DNA of 25,169 bases, taken from contig JBKPMR010000052.1 of assembly GCA_046732255.1 (NCBI GenBank), forward strand, positions 1-25,169, read 5' to 3'. Positions 14,206 through 21,807 of this stretch are shown here, piece by piece; within the stretch, counting starts at the first letter, position 1, and each line of letters opens with the position of its first letter. Made by a program: the position numbers and the translations under genes. The notes under the pieces are model-generated. The model was given only the letters and a program-made list of their open reading frames with translations, ran no database searches and was not told where the DNA came from. The DNA comes from DATBLE01 sp046732255 (GTDB lineage Bacteria; Actinomycetota; Thermoleophilia; Gaiellales; Gaiellaceae).

Positions 14206-16779
14206 TCAGTCCTTCGCTTCGTTCCAGTCGCGGCCGGCGCCGACGTCGACCGCGAGCGGCGGGTCGAGCTCGTAGGCGCCGCACATCTCCTTGCGGACGA
14301 GCTCCTCGACCGCCCTGACCTCTACGTCGGGTGCCTCGAGCAGAAGCTCGTCGTGCACCTGGAGCACGAGCCGTGCACTCCGGCCCTCGTCCCGGAGCCG
14401 GCGGTGAATCCGGATCATCGCCACCTTGATGATGTCCGCGTTCGAGCCCTGCATGACGAAGTTGACCGCCAGCCGCTCCCCGAGCGATCTCGTCTGGCGG
14501 TTCTGCGCGCGGATCTCGGGCACGGGGCGGCGGCGGCCGAGCAGGCTGGTCACGTAGCCGTCTCTGGTCGCCTCCTCGATCGTGCGGGCGATGAAATCCT
14601 GCACGTGCGGGAAGCGCGCGAGGTAGGCGTCGATGTACTCCTGGGCCTGCTCGCGAGGGATCTCCAGGTTCTCCGACAGCCCGAACGCGGAGATGCCGTA
14701 GATGATCCCGAAGTTGATCATCTTCGCGATCGCCCGCTCGCCCTTGGTCAGGGTCGCCGGCTCCTTGCCGAGCACCTCTGCCGCCGTCGCGGTGTGGATG
14801 TCCTCGCCGCGGGCGAATGCTTCGCGCAGCTTCGGCTCGCCCGAGACGTGGGCGAGGATGCGCAGCTCGATCTGCGAGTAGTCGGCCGAGACGAGCTTCG
14901 AGTCCGGGTCGGCGACGAAGGCCGAGCGGATCTCGCGGCCCAGCTCGGTGCGGATCGGGATCGCCTGCAGGTTCGGGTTCGAGGTCGACAGCCGGCCCGT
15001 CGCGGCGACCGCCTGGTTGATCGTCGTGTGCAACCGGCCGTCCTCGCCGATCAGGGCGGGCAGCGGACCGAGGTAGGTGTTGACGAGCTTCGAAAGCTCC
15101 CGCCACTCCTCGATCACACCGACGATCTCGTGCTCGCCGCGGATCGTCCGGAGCACGCGCGTGTCGGTCGAGAAACCGGTCTTGCCCTTCCGCCCCGGAG
15201 TGAGCGCGAGCTTCTCGAAGAGGATGCGGGCGACCTGCTGCGTGGAACCGAGCATGAACTCCTCGCCCGCGAGCTCGTACGCCTTCGACTCGAGCTCCTC
15301 GAGGCGGTCGGCGAGCCGGGCGGTGATCTCGCCCATCCGGTAGGTGTCGATCCGGACACCGGTGTCCTCCATGTCGGCGAGCACCTGCGTCAGCGGCAGC
15401 TCGATCGTCTCGTAGAGCTCGAGGTTCCCCCGCTCGAGCAGCCGCGCCCGCATCTGCGAGACGATCCGCGGCGGGATCGCCGCGCGGCGGACGAGCGCCG
15501 TCGTCTCCTCGTCCGTCGCCGGCTCCGGGCTGACACCGACGCCGTACTCGATCGCGAGGTCGTCGAGCTCGTAGGAGGCGCGCCCGGGCTCGATCAGGTA
15601 GGCGGCGAGAAGCGTGTCGTCGGCGGCCACGACCCGCTGGGCCTTGGCGTCGTGCGCCACCGCCTTCAGACCTTGTAACACTGTGTCACTTGGGCGCGGG
15701 CCGACGAGCACGCCGTCGTCATTCGCGATCGCCATGCGGTCTCCGTCGGTGGCGAGCCCGACGATTTGACCTTGTAACACTGTGTTACTTGGGTCTTCGG
15801 CCTCGCGCCACGGAAGCGTCTCGCCCTCGACCTCCCTCGGGGCCGCGGCCGGCAGGGCCTCGTCCAGCAGGTCCACCCGCTGAAGGAGGCCGCGGAACTC
15901 GAAGCGCCGGAACATCTCAGTCAGCTGCGAGCGGTCGGGCGGCGCGAGCACGAGCTGGGCCGGATCGCAGTCGATGTCCAGGTCGCGGCGCATCGTCGCC
16001 AGCTGCTTCGACTGCTGCGCCTGCTCGGCGTGCTCCCGGATCGCCTTCGCGCGCGCCGGGGTGAGCTCGTCGACGTGCTCGAGCACCGCCTCGAGCGAGC
16101 CGTACTTGGCGATCAGCTGTGACGCGGTCTTGTCGCCGATCCCGGGGACGCCGGGGATGTTGTCGGACGAGTCGCCCTTGAGGCCGATGAAGTCCGGCAC
16201 CTTGTCGGCGGTGATGCCGAGCCGCGCCTCGACCCGGTCCGGCGTGTAGACGTTCACGTCGGCGACACCGCGCGGCGTCATCATCAGGCACACGTTCTCG
16301 CTGACGAGCTGGAAGGCGTCGCGGTCGGTCGAGACGACGCACGTGCGAATCCCAGTCTGGTCCGCCCGCGTTGCGAGCGTGGCGATCACGTCGTCCGCTT
16401 CCCAGCCCTCGAACTCGAGGTTGCGGTAGCCGAATGCCTCGACGATCGGCCGGAAGTAGGGAAACTGCTCACGGAGCAGGTCCGGCATCGGGCGGCGGCC
16501 CTCCTTGTACTCGGCCGAGATCTCGGCACGGTGCACCGGCCGCGTGTCCCACGCGACCGCGACGCCCTTCGGCCGGTAGTCCGAGAGCAGCTTGAAGAGC
16601 ATGTTCGTAAAGCCGAGCAGCGCGCCGGTCGCGAAGCCCTCGCTCGTCGCCAGCTCCTCCGGCAGCGCGAAGAACGCCCGGTACGCGAGGTTGTTCCCGT
16701 CGACGAGGAAGAGCTCGCAGTCGCGTGCGGGCGCGTCGTCGAGCTCGAGCTCATCGCCGGTGAGCGTCTTCGGCGACAT
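14206..16779 (-). CDS. polA: DNA polymerase I
   Basis: The 857-residue product fills gaps and removes primers in repair and lagging-strand synthesis. The N-terminal 5' nuclease spans about 20-290 (LFLVDGNNLAYRAFF, GWEADDVIATLA, STDRDAFQLV, GLKGDSSDNIPGVPGIGDKTA). The middle 3'-5' exonuclease-like domain lacks the usual D-x-E motif, so proofreading is probably absent, as in Taq-type enzymes. Polymerase motifs follow: A (VSADYSQIELRILAH), B (KMINFGIIYGISAFGL) and C (LQVHDELLLEAP). The ATG at 16779 is preferred because upstream in-frame sequence is not family-like. A TAGACT 7 nt upstream would give a leaderless mRNA. Two AT-rich repeats encode PSNTVLQG (330-337) and PSDTVLQG (363-370) in the exonuclease-like domain. 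Confidence 0.97.
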   Translation of the reverse strand: MSPKTLTGDELELDDAPARDCELFLVDGNNLAYRAFFALPEELATSEGFATGALLGFTNMLFKLLSDYRPKGVAVAWDTRPVHRAEISAEYKEGRRPMPDLLREQFPYFRPIVEAFGYRNLEFEGWEADDVIATLATRADQTGIRTCVVSTDRDAFQLVSENVCLMMTPRGVADVNVYTPDRVEARLGITADKVPDFIGLKGDSSDNIPGVPGIGDKTASQLIAKYGSLEAVLEHVDELTPARAKAIREHAEQAQQSKQLATMRRDLDIDCDPAQLVLAPPDRSQLTEMFRRFEFRGLLQRVDLLDEALPAAAPREVEGETLPWREAEDPSNTVLQGQIVGLATDGDRMAIANDDGVLVGPRPSDTVLQGLKAVAHDAKAQRVVAADDTLLAAYLIEPGRASYELDDLAIEYGVGVSPEPATDEETTALVRRAAIPPRIVSQMRARLLERGNLELYETIELPLTQVLADMEDTGVRIDTYRMGEITARLADRLEELESKAYELAGEEFMLGSTQQVARILFEKLALTPGRKGKTGFSTDTRVLRTIRGEHEIVGVIEEWRELSKLVNTYLGPLPALIGEDGRLHTTINQAVAATGRLSTSNPNLQAIPIRTELGREIRSAFVADPDSKLVSADYSQIELRILAHVSGEPKLREAFARGEDIHTATAAEVLGKEPATLTKGERAIAKMINFGIIYGISAFGLSENLEIPREQAQEYIDAYLARFPHVQDFIARTIEEATRDGYVTSLLGRRRPVPEIRAQNRQTRSLGERLAVNFVMQGSNADIIKVAMIRIHRRLRDEGRSARLVLQVHDELLLEAPDVEVRAVEELVRKEMCGAYELDPPLAVDVGAGRDWNEAKD
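15669..15694. repeat. AT-rich palindromic repeat in polA, copy 1
   Basis: This 26-bp block differs from the copy at 15768-15793 at one base (C at 15687 instead of T). Its core reads GTAACACTGTGTCAC, a palindrome with one mismatch. On the coding strand it gives CCA AGT GAC ACA GTG TTA CAA GG, encoding PSDTVLQG (residues 363-370). Its AT-ending codons, including TTA, contrast sharply with the surrounding gene. Confidence 0.85.
15768..15793. repeat. AT-rich palindromic repeat in polA, copy 2
   Basis: The core GTAACACTGTGTTAC (15774-15788) is a perfect palindrome with a 7-bp arm on each side of one base, flanked by CCTT and TTGG. It encodes PSNTVLQG (residues 330-337) in PolA. It lies exactly 99 bp (33 codons) from copy 1 and in the same reading frame. 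Confidence 0.85.
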
Positions 16780-16798
16780 CTCTGCGAGTCTACGTCCC

Positions 16799-16924
16799 GT
16801 GGCCCGGCCGGAGATCGTCCCCTTCGCCGACGAGCACCTCGACGGTGCCATGCGGCTCGGGGCGCGCCGCGAGGATCAGATCGGGCCCTACGGCTGGAGC
16901 TACCTCTACCGCTCCATTCCCTAG
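16799..16924 (+). pseudogene. Probable remnant of a GNAT acetyltransferase gene
   Basis: A 41-codon GTG-initiated ORF has third codon positions that are G or C in 38 of 41 codons, so it looks like genuine coding sequence. The product starts ARPEIVPFADEHLDGAMRL, resembling the first strand and helix of GNAT N-acetyltransferases (FADEHLDGAARLLAxRH type). It ends SYLYRSIP, resembling the last strand of such proteins. The catalytic acetyl-CoA-binding middle is absent, suggesting an internal deletion that kept the frame. Its TAG overlaps the GTG of the next gene (TAGTG), as expected of a former two-gene operon. Family resemblance is from memory. An intact small protein is the alternative. It is divergent from polA with 19 bp between start codons. 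Confidence 0.4.
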
Positions 16925-18426
16925 TGTCGCGAGTCCCCCTCCTGTGCGGCTCCCGGCTGGTGGTCGCAGACGCCGGCGAGGAGGCGACGGTGGTCGCGCC
17001 GCCGCCGCCGCCCGGCGAGGCGATCGCAGACGTCGGAGCCGCGGTCCGCGACGCCCTCCGCTTCCCGCTGGCGGGCGAGCCGCTGGAGGCACTCGTTCCC
17101 CGGGGCGGCCGCGTGACGATCCTCGTCGAGCCGCCCGCGTTGCCGATCCCCGGCTCCGCACGGGACCCGCGGCAGGCCGCGGTGGCAGCGGCGTCGGACG
17201 AACTCGAGCGGATCGGCGTGCCCTCCGACCGCCAGACGATCCTCGTCGCCGCGGGGCTCGGCCGCCGGCCTGGCCGCCGTGTGCTCGAGAGCCTCGTCAC
17301 GCCCGAGTTCGCCCTGCGCTTCCGCGGCGAGGTCGTCGTCCACGACGTCGAGGACCCCGAGCTGGTCGAGCTCGGCTCGAGCGGCGGGGTCGCGTTGCGC
17401 TTGTCCCGAGCGCTCGTGGAGACCGACACGGTGGTCACCGTCGGAGCAGCAGAGACCGTGCTGCACGGCGGTCCCGCGTCGCTGCTCGCCGCCGCGGGCG
17501 CAGAGACCGTGAGGGCCGCCTCGGCCGACTCGCTGCTGGAGACGCATCTGGCCCCAGGCTGGGAGATCGCCCTCGAGCTGGAGCGGCTGCTCGGCCGACG
17601 GGTCCCCCTGATCGGGGTGTCGCTCACGCTCGACCTGCCGCGGCTGGCCGGCACCTTCCGCGGCTACCCCTACGAAGAGGCGGCCGTGGAGCGAATCGCC
17701 CGCTCGCGGCTCGCGCGCGGCATGCGCGTGCTGCCCGGCAGCCTCCGCACACGGCTTCTTGCTTCACTGCCGCTCGAGCTGAGAGCCTCGGCCGCGTTCG
17801 GCGGGCCGCCGTCGGTCGCGCACGCCGAGGCGCTCGTCCGCTCGGTCGAGACCGAGAGCGCCACGCTCGACGAACCGCTGGACACCGTCTGCATCGGGAT
17901 TCCGCCGACCACCATGACGCTCCCGCGCGAGCGCCCGAATCCGCTCGCCGCCGCGACGCTCGGACTCGGCTACGCCCTACGGCTCTGGCGCGACGCCTTC
18001 CCCCTGCGCGACGGCGGCACCGCGATCCTCGTCAACCCGTTCCGGCGGCGCTTCTCCCACCCCACCCAGCAGCCGTACCGGGCGTTCTTCCAGGCCGCCC
18101 GGACGGGACGGGAGTCGGCGGCGCTGGCGGAAGCCGAGCGACGGGCGGCCGGCGATCCGCGGGCGATCGAGGCGTACCGCGTCGGCCGGACCTGCCACCC
18201 GCGCCTCCCCTTCGCCGACTGGGACGCCTGCCGCCCGGCGCTCGACCGGCTCGGCGCCGTGCTCGTCGCCGGCTGCCGCGATGCAACTGCGGCGAGGCAG
18301 CTCGGCTTCGTCCCCACGCACGGCATCTCGGCCGCGTTCGAGATGGCCCGCGGGCTCGGCGGCGACGATCACCGTGTGGGGTTTCTGCTCTGTCCGCCCT
18401 ATTTTCCTATACGTACGTCGGGATGA
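16924..18426 (+). CDS. LarA-like (DUF2088, lactate racemase-type) protein
   Basis: The 500-residue product resembles the LarA/DUF2088 family, whose founder racemizes lactate with a nickel-pincer nucleotide cofactor. Family-like segments are GGRVTILVEPPALPIPGS (about 59-76), DRQTILVAAGLGRRPGRRVLESL (about 100-122), the beta-strand ALVETDTVVTVGAAETVLHGGPASLL, and a C-terminal GFVPTHGISAAFEMARGL. The G-x-H-R and GGRK motifs that hold LarA catalytic and cofactor residues are not evident (AAGLGRRPGRR and HGGPASLL occur instead), so lactate racemization should not be assumed. The GTG at 16924 overlaps the preceding stop. No lar maturation genes (larB, larC, larE) are in the window. A terminator region follows directly. 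Confidence 0.75.
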   Translation: MSRVPLLCGSRLVVADAGEEATVVAPPPPPGEAIADVGAAVRDALRFPLAGEPLEALVPRGGRVTILVEPPALPIPGSARDPRQAAVAAASDELERIGVPSDRQTILVAAGLGRRPGRRVLESLVTPEFALRFRGEVVVHDVEDPELVELGSSGGVALRLSRALVETDTVVTVGAAETVLHGGPASLLAAAGAETVRAASADSLLETHLAPGWEIALELERLLGRRVPLIGVSLTLDLPRLAGTFRGYPYEEAAVERIARSRLARGMRVLPGSLRTRLLASLPLELRASAAFGGPPSVAHAEALVRSVETESATLDEPLDTVCIGIPPTTMTLPRERPNPLAAATLGLGYALRLWRDAFPLRDGGTAILVNPFRRRFSHPTQQPYRAFFQAARTGRESAALAEAERRAAGDPRAIEAYRVGRTCHPRLPFADWDACRPALDRLGAVLVAGCRDATAARQLGFVPTHGISAAFEMARGLGGDDHRVGFLLCPPYFPIRTSG

Positions 18427-18434
18427 ACGTCGGC

Positions 18435-18487
18435 GCCCTGCCCCTTCGGGTCAGGGCTTAACCGAAAGGGCCCGCGCGGCGGCCCTT
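18435..18487. terminator. Double-hairpin terminator region between convergent genes
   Basis: Hairpin 1 pairs GCCCTG (18435-18440) with CAGGGC (18452-18457), topped by a C(UUCG)G tetraloop at 18444-18449. Hairpin 2 pairs AAGGGCC (18466-18472) with GGCCCTT (18481-18487), 8-nt loop, followed by the T-rich CATTCTTCT on the plus strand. They lie between the stop of the LarA-like gene and the stop of livF, so they probably end transcription from both sides. Confidence 0.65.
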
Positions 18488-19215
18488 CATTCTTCTCCGA
18501 GATACGTCTTCCGCACGCCCTCGTCCTCCCGGAGCGCCTGCGCCGTCCCTGACAGTGCGACGGTGCCCGTCTGAAGGACGTAGCCGCGGTCGGCGACCTC
18601 GAGCGCGACGAGCGCGTTCTGCTCGACGAGGAGGATGGTCGTCCCCTGCTTGTTGATCTCGACGATCGTCTCGAAGACCCGGTCGACGAAGATCGGCGCC
18701 AGCCCCATCGACGGCTCGTCGAGCATCAGGAGCTTCGGCCGGGCCATCAGCGCGCGCCCGATCGCGAGCATCTGCTGCTCGCCGCCGGACATCGTCCCCG
18801 CCCGCTGGGCCTTGCGCTCGGCCAGCCGCGGAAAGAGCGTGAAGACGCGGTCCATGTCCTCCTTGATCTCGCCCCGATCGTGCCGCTGGAACGCGCCCAT
18901 CTCGAGGTTCTCGACGACGGTCATGCGCGGGAACAGCTTGCGCCCCTCCGGCGACTGCGAGACGCCGCGCCGGACGATCTCGTGCGCCGGTGTCCGGCTG
19001 ACGTCGTCGCCGAGGAAGCGAATCGTCCCGCGCCGCGGGTGGTTGAGGCCGTTGATCGAACGGAGCGTGGTCGACTTCCCGGCGCCGTTCGCCCCGAGCA
19101 GGGTGACGATCTCGCCGTCGTGCACGTCGATCGAGATGCCCTTGAGCGCCTGGATCGTCCCGTAGTAGGTCTCGACACCGTCGAGAACGAGCATTGGGTC
19201 CGCCGACGCAGTCAT
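18487..19215 (-). CDS. livF: Branched-chain amino acid ABC transporter ATP-binding protein LivF
   Basis: The 242-residue product is one of two ATPases of a HAAT-family importer. Visible are Walker A GANGAGKS (41-48), the Q-loop QSPEGRKLFPRMTV, the signature MSGGEQQ, Walker B LLMLDEPSMGLAP and switch His replaced by the LivF-type LLVEQNALVAL. LivF is distinguished from LivG by TLLGANGAGKSTTLRSI, SPEGRKLFPRMTVVENL and VEQN. The ATG at 19215 was chosen because the sequence after it is family-like; the upstream in-frame extension is Arg-rich and unsupported. A 187-bp gap with a strong hairpin separates it from livG, unlike the overlapping livH-livM-livG genes. It is the last gene of the cluster. 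Confidence 0.93.
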   Translation of the reverse strand: MTASADPMLVLDGVETYYGTIQALKGISIDVHDGEIVTLLGANGAGKSTTLRSINGLNHPRRGTIRFLGDDVSRTPAHEIVRRGVSQSPEGRKLFPRMTVVENLEMGAFQRHDRGEIKEDMDRVFTLFPRLAERKAQRAGTMSGGEQQMLAIGRALMARPKLLMLDEPSMGLAPIFVDRVFETIVEINKQGTTILLVEQNALVALEVADRGYVLQTGTVALSGTAQALREDEGVRKTYLGEE

Positions 19216-19348
19216 TGGGAGCCCTGCTCCGTTCTGCAGCAGGTTTCCGCGGCCGCGACCGACATGGCGGGCGCGGCCCCGTGCGGCCCGCTGTGAAAGC
19301 AATCGCGAACGCCGATGGCGACGCCAGCGGCGGAGCTCGGAAGGGGGC

Positions 19349-19379
19349 TCACGGGGGAAACCGGCCGTTTCCCCCGTGA
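19349..19379. other. Strong hairpin between livG and livF
   Basis: CACGGGGGAAAC (19350-19361) is perfectly repeated inverted as GTTTCCCCCGTG (19367-19378), extended by one outer T-A pair. This gives a 13-bp stem with a 5-nt loop. It begins about 24 nt after the livG stop on the minus strand and is 134 nt before livF. No U-run follows, so it may act as an attenuator, RNA-processing site or 3'-end stabiliser instead of a full terminator. Confidence 0.6.
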
Positions 19380-19402
19380 AACGAGCCGAAGGCGAGCGAC
19401 GA

Positions 19403-20182
19403 TCATGCCGTCTTCACCGCCCCGCTGCCGAGGTAGGCCTCGATCACCTTTGGGTCGCGCTGGACCTCCTGCGGTGTGCCCTCCGCGATCTTCCGGCCGT
19501 AGTCGAGGACGGTGACGCGGTCGGAGACGCCCATCACCATCCGCATGTCGTGCTCGATCAGCAGGACGGTCAGCTTCTCGGCCCGCAGCTTGCCGATGAA
19601 GCTCGCGAACTCGAGCGTCTCCTGCGGGTTCATGCCCGCAGTGGGCTCATCCAGCAGGAGCAGCTTCGGCTGCGTCGCCAGCGCCCGCGCGACCTCGAGG
19701 CGCCGCTGGTCGCCGTAGGAGAGGTTCCGCGCGTAGTTGTCCTCGCGTCCGGTGAGACCGCAGTAGACGAGCAGCTCGGCCGCCTTCGCCCTCGCCTCCC
19801 GCTCCTCGCGCTTGATCGTCGGGAGGCCGGCGATGCTGGCTAGGGCGCCGCCCTTGAGGCGCGAGTGCATCCCGACCAGCACGTTCTCGATCACCGACAT
19901 CTGCTGGAACAGCCGGATGTTCTGGAACGTGCGCCCGATCCCGCGCTGGGTGATCGCGTGCGGCGGCATGGCGGTGACGTCCTCGCCGTCGAACACGATC
20001 CGGCCGCCAGTGGGCTTGTAGACGCCGGTGATCATGTTGAAGAAGGTCGTCTTGCCGGCCCCGTTCGGGCCGATCAGGCTGACGACCGCGTCCTGCGGGA
20101 TGGTGAAGTCGACGCCGTCGACGGCGACGAGGCCGCCGAACTCCTTCCGCAGACCCTGGACGACGAGCAGATCCTCCGTCAT
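19403..20182 (-). CDS. livG: Branched-chain amino acid ABC transporter ATP-binding protein LivG
   Basis: The 259-residue ATPase pairs with LivF to power the LivHM permease. It shows Walker A GPNGAGKT (38-45), the LivG-type GIGRTFQNIRLF, signature LSYGDQRRLEVARAL, Walker B LLLLDEPTAGMNP, and switch region LLIEHDMRMVMGVSDRVTVLDYG. The ATG at 20182 overlaps the livM stop as ATGA, so translation is probably coupled. The open frame upstream of this start is only a shadow of livM. Length and motifs match the family fully. Confidence 0.95.
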   Translation of the reverse strand: MTEDLLVVQGLRKEFGGLVAVDGVDFTIPQDAVVSLIGPNGAGKTTFFNMITGVYKPTGGRIVFDGEDVTAMPPHAITQRGIGRTFQNIRLFQQMSVIENVLVGMHSRLKGGALASIAGLPTIKREEREARAKAAELLVYCGLTGREDNYARNLSYGDQRRLEVARALATQPKLLLLDEPTAGMNPQETLEFASFIGKLRAEKLTVLLIEHDMRMVMGVSDRVTVLDYGRKIAEGTPQEVQRDPKVIEAYLGSGAVKTA

Positions 20183-21807
20183 CGGGAAACATCCATCAGC
20201 GGCGTGTCGTGGACGCCCGTCTCGAACTCGACCCTCCGCCGCCGTTCCGGGAACATGCCGTACGGCCGGAACAGCATCACCAGGACGATGATCAGGCCGT
20301 AGATCCCGAAGCTGACGAGCGGCGCGTTGATGCAGCCCCCGCTGATCACCGAGGACGGGTTCTGCTGGGAGGGATCGCAGTTGAGCAGGTGGCCGTTCGC
20401 CCACCCGCTGATGTTCGAGAGCCCCTCGCGGTCGAGGTAGGTGAGGAAGAGCGCACCGGCGATCACGCCCCAGACGTTGCCCATGCCACCGAGGATGACC
20501 ATCGAGAGGATGAAGACGGAGATGTTGAAGAAGAACTGGTCGGGGAAGACCGACGCGATGTCGACCGCGAACCAGGCGCCGCCGACCCCTCCGAAGAACG
20601 CACCGGACGCGTACGCCCACGTCTTCGTGCGCATCAGCGGAATTCCCATCGCCGCCGCGGCGACCTCGTCCTCGCGGATCGCGATCCACGCGCGGCCGAG
20701 GCGGGAGTCCCGCAGCCGGACGCTGCAGAAGACCGTGATCAGCAGCAGCCCGATCGCCGACCAGTAGATCAGGCTGCGGAAGTTCACGTACGTCCCCTGC
20801 TCGAGGACGAAGTTGGCGGGCAGGCCGAGGTGCTCTTCTGCCCAGTTGCCGAAGCCCGGAGGGTCGATCGGGTTGATCCCGGGCGGGCCGTTGGTGAGGT
20901 TGAAGCCGAGGCTGTTGGCGTCGCCGTTCCGGGCGATCTGAGGGAGGATCTCGCCGAACCCGAGCGTGACGATCGCGAGGTAGTCGCCGCGTAGGCGCAG
21001 CGTAGGGAAGCCGATGACGACGCCTGCGAACGCCGCGATCACCGCCGCGATCAGGAGCGCGAGCCAGATCGAGACGTGGATGCCCCGAAGCCCCGGGCCG
21101 ACCCCGACGGCCCCCACCCGAACGTTCACCTGGTAGAAGAGCGGCGAGGCGACCCAGCCGGCCGCATATGCGCCGAGGGCGAAGAAGGCGACGTACCCGA
21201 GGTCGAGCAGCCCGGCGTAGCCGACGACCATGTTCAGGCCCACGGCCATCATCGCGAAGATGATCATCGCGATCATCGTGTCCATGCCCGGAAAGACGTC
21301 GAAGATCGGCACCTTGAACAGAAACCGCTGATAGTCGGCCTGCTGGATCAGCAGCGGGTAGACGATCGCGAGGAGGAGCACCGTCAGCGGGAGGGCGATC
21401 CGCCGGATCCGGTGCGGCAGCAGGTAGAGCGCGTAGGTGATCGCGAGGAGCACGATCAGCGCCGGGTCCGGGGCCACCCCCGCCGCCCACGCGACCAGGA
21501 TCACGAGCGCCGCGATCAAGACGGGCGGCACGGCCCGCTGGACGAACGACGGCTGCCTGCTCCAGCGCGTCTGAGCGTCCTTCGCGCCGGCCCGCTCGAC
21601 CGTCGGCCAGAAGCCGTCCCGGACGGGCCGCCAGAGCAGCAGCACGGCCGCGATGACGATGAGCACGCCTGCTCCGGCCCAGAGGATCTTGTCCGCCGCC
21701 GCCAGGGCGACGAGCACGATCGTGATCGCGACGGCGGGCACGAGCCGCCGGACGAAGAGCGACTGCCGGCGCCAGAACTCCGCTTGCCGGTCCGCGAACG
21801 CGGTCAC
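20179..21807 (-). CDS. livM: Branched-chain amino acid ABC transporter permease LivM, long N-terminal extension
   Basis: The conserved LivM permease starts near residue 165 (DTMIAMIIFAMMAVGLNMVVGYAGLLDLG) and includes GDYLAIVTLGFGEI, the LTNGPPGI loop, and the ATPase-contacting EAA-like loop AWIAIREDEVAAAAMGI. The last part continues through GMGNVWGVIAGALFLTYL to a C-terminal helix. At 542 residues it is far longer than a typical LivM of about 300-430. The extra N-terminal ~160 residues hold about five hydrophobic segments (for example AITIVLVALAAAD, GVLIVIAAVLLLW, LIAALVILVAWAAGV, LIVLLAITYALYLL and LPLTVLLLAIVYPLLI). The GTG at 21807 overlaps the livH stop by one base (TAGTG) and has GAGGGAGG just upstream, so the extension is truly translated. 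It overlaps livG by 4 bp. Confidence 0.93.
   Translation of the reverse strand: MTAFADRQAEFWRRQSLFVRRLVPAVAITIVLVALAAADKILWAGAGVLIVIAAVLLLWRPVRDGFWPTVERAGAKDAQTRWSRQPSFVQRAVPPVLIAALVILVAWAAGVAPDPALIVLLAITYALYLLPHRIRRIALPLTVLLLAIVYPLLIQQADYQRFLFKVPIFDVFPGMDTMIAMIIFAMMAVGLNMVVGYAGLLDLGYVAFFALGAYAAGWVASPLFYQVNVRVGAVGVGPGLRGIHVSIWLALLIAAVIAAFAGVVIGFPTLRLRGDYLAIVTLGFGEILPQIARNGDANSLGFNLTNGPPGINPIDPPGFGNWAEEHLGLPANFVLEQGTYVNFRSLIYWSAIGLLLITVFCSVRLRDSRLGRAWIAIREDEVAAAAMGIPLMRTKTWAYASGAFFGGVGGAWFAVDIASVFPDQFFFNISVFILSMVILGGMGNVWGVIAGALFLTYLDREGLSNISGWANGHLLNCDPSQQNPSSVISGGCINAPLVSFGIYGLIIVLVMLFRPYGMFPERRRRVEFETGVHDTPLMDVSR

Noticed and set aside
12854..15678. Long plus-strand ORFs opposite rpsA and polA
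   Set aside because: Complementary-frame shadows rich in Leu/Asp/Arg; rpsA and polA explain the constraint.
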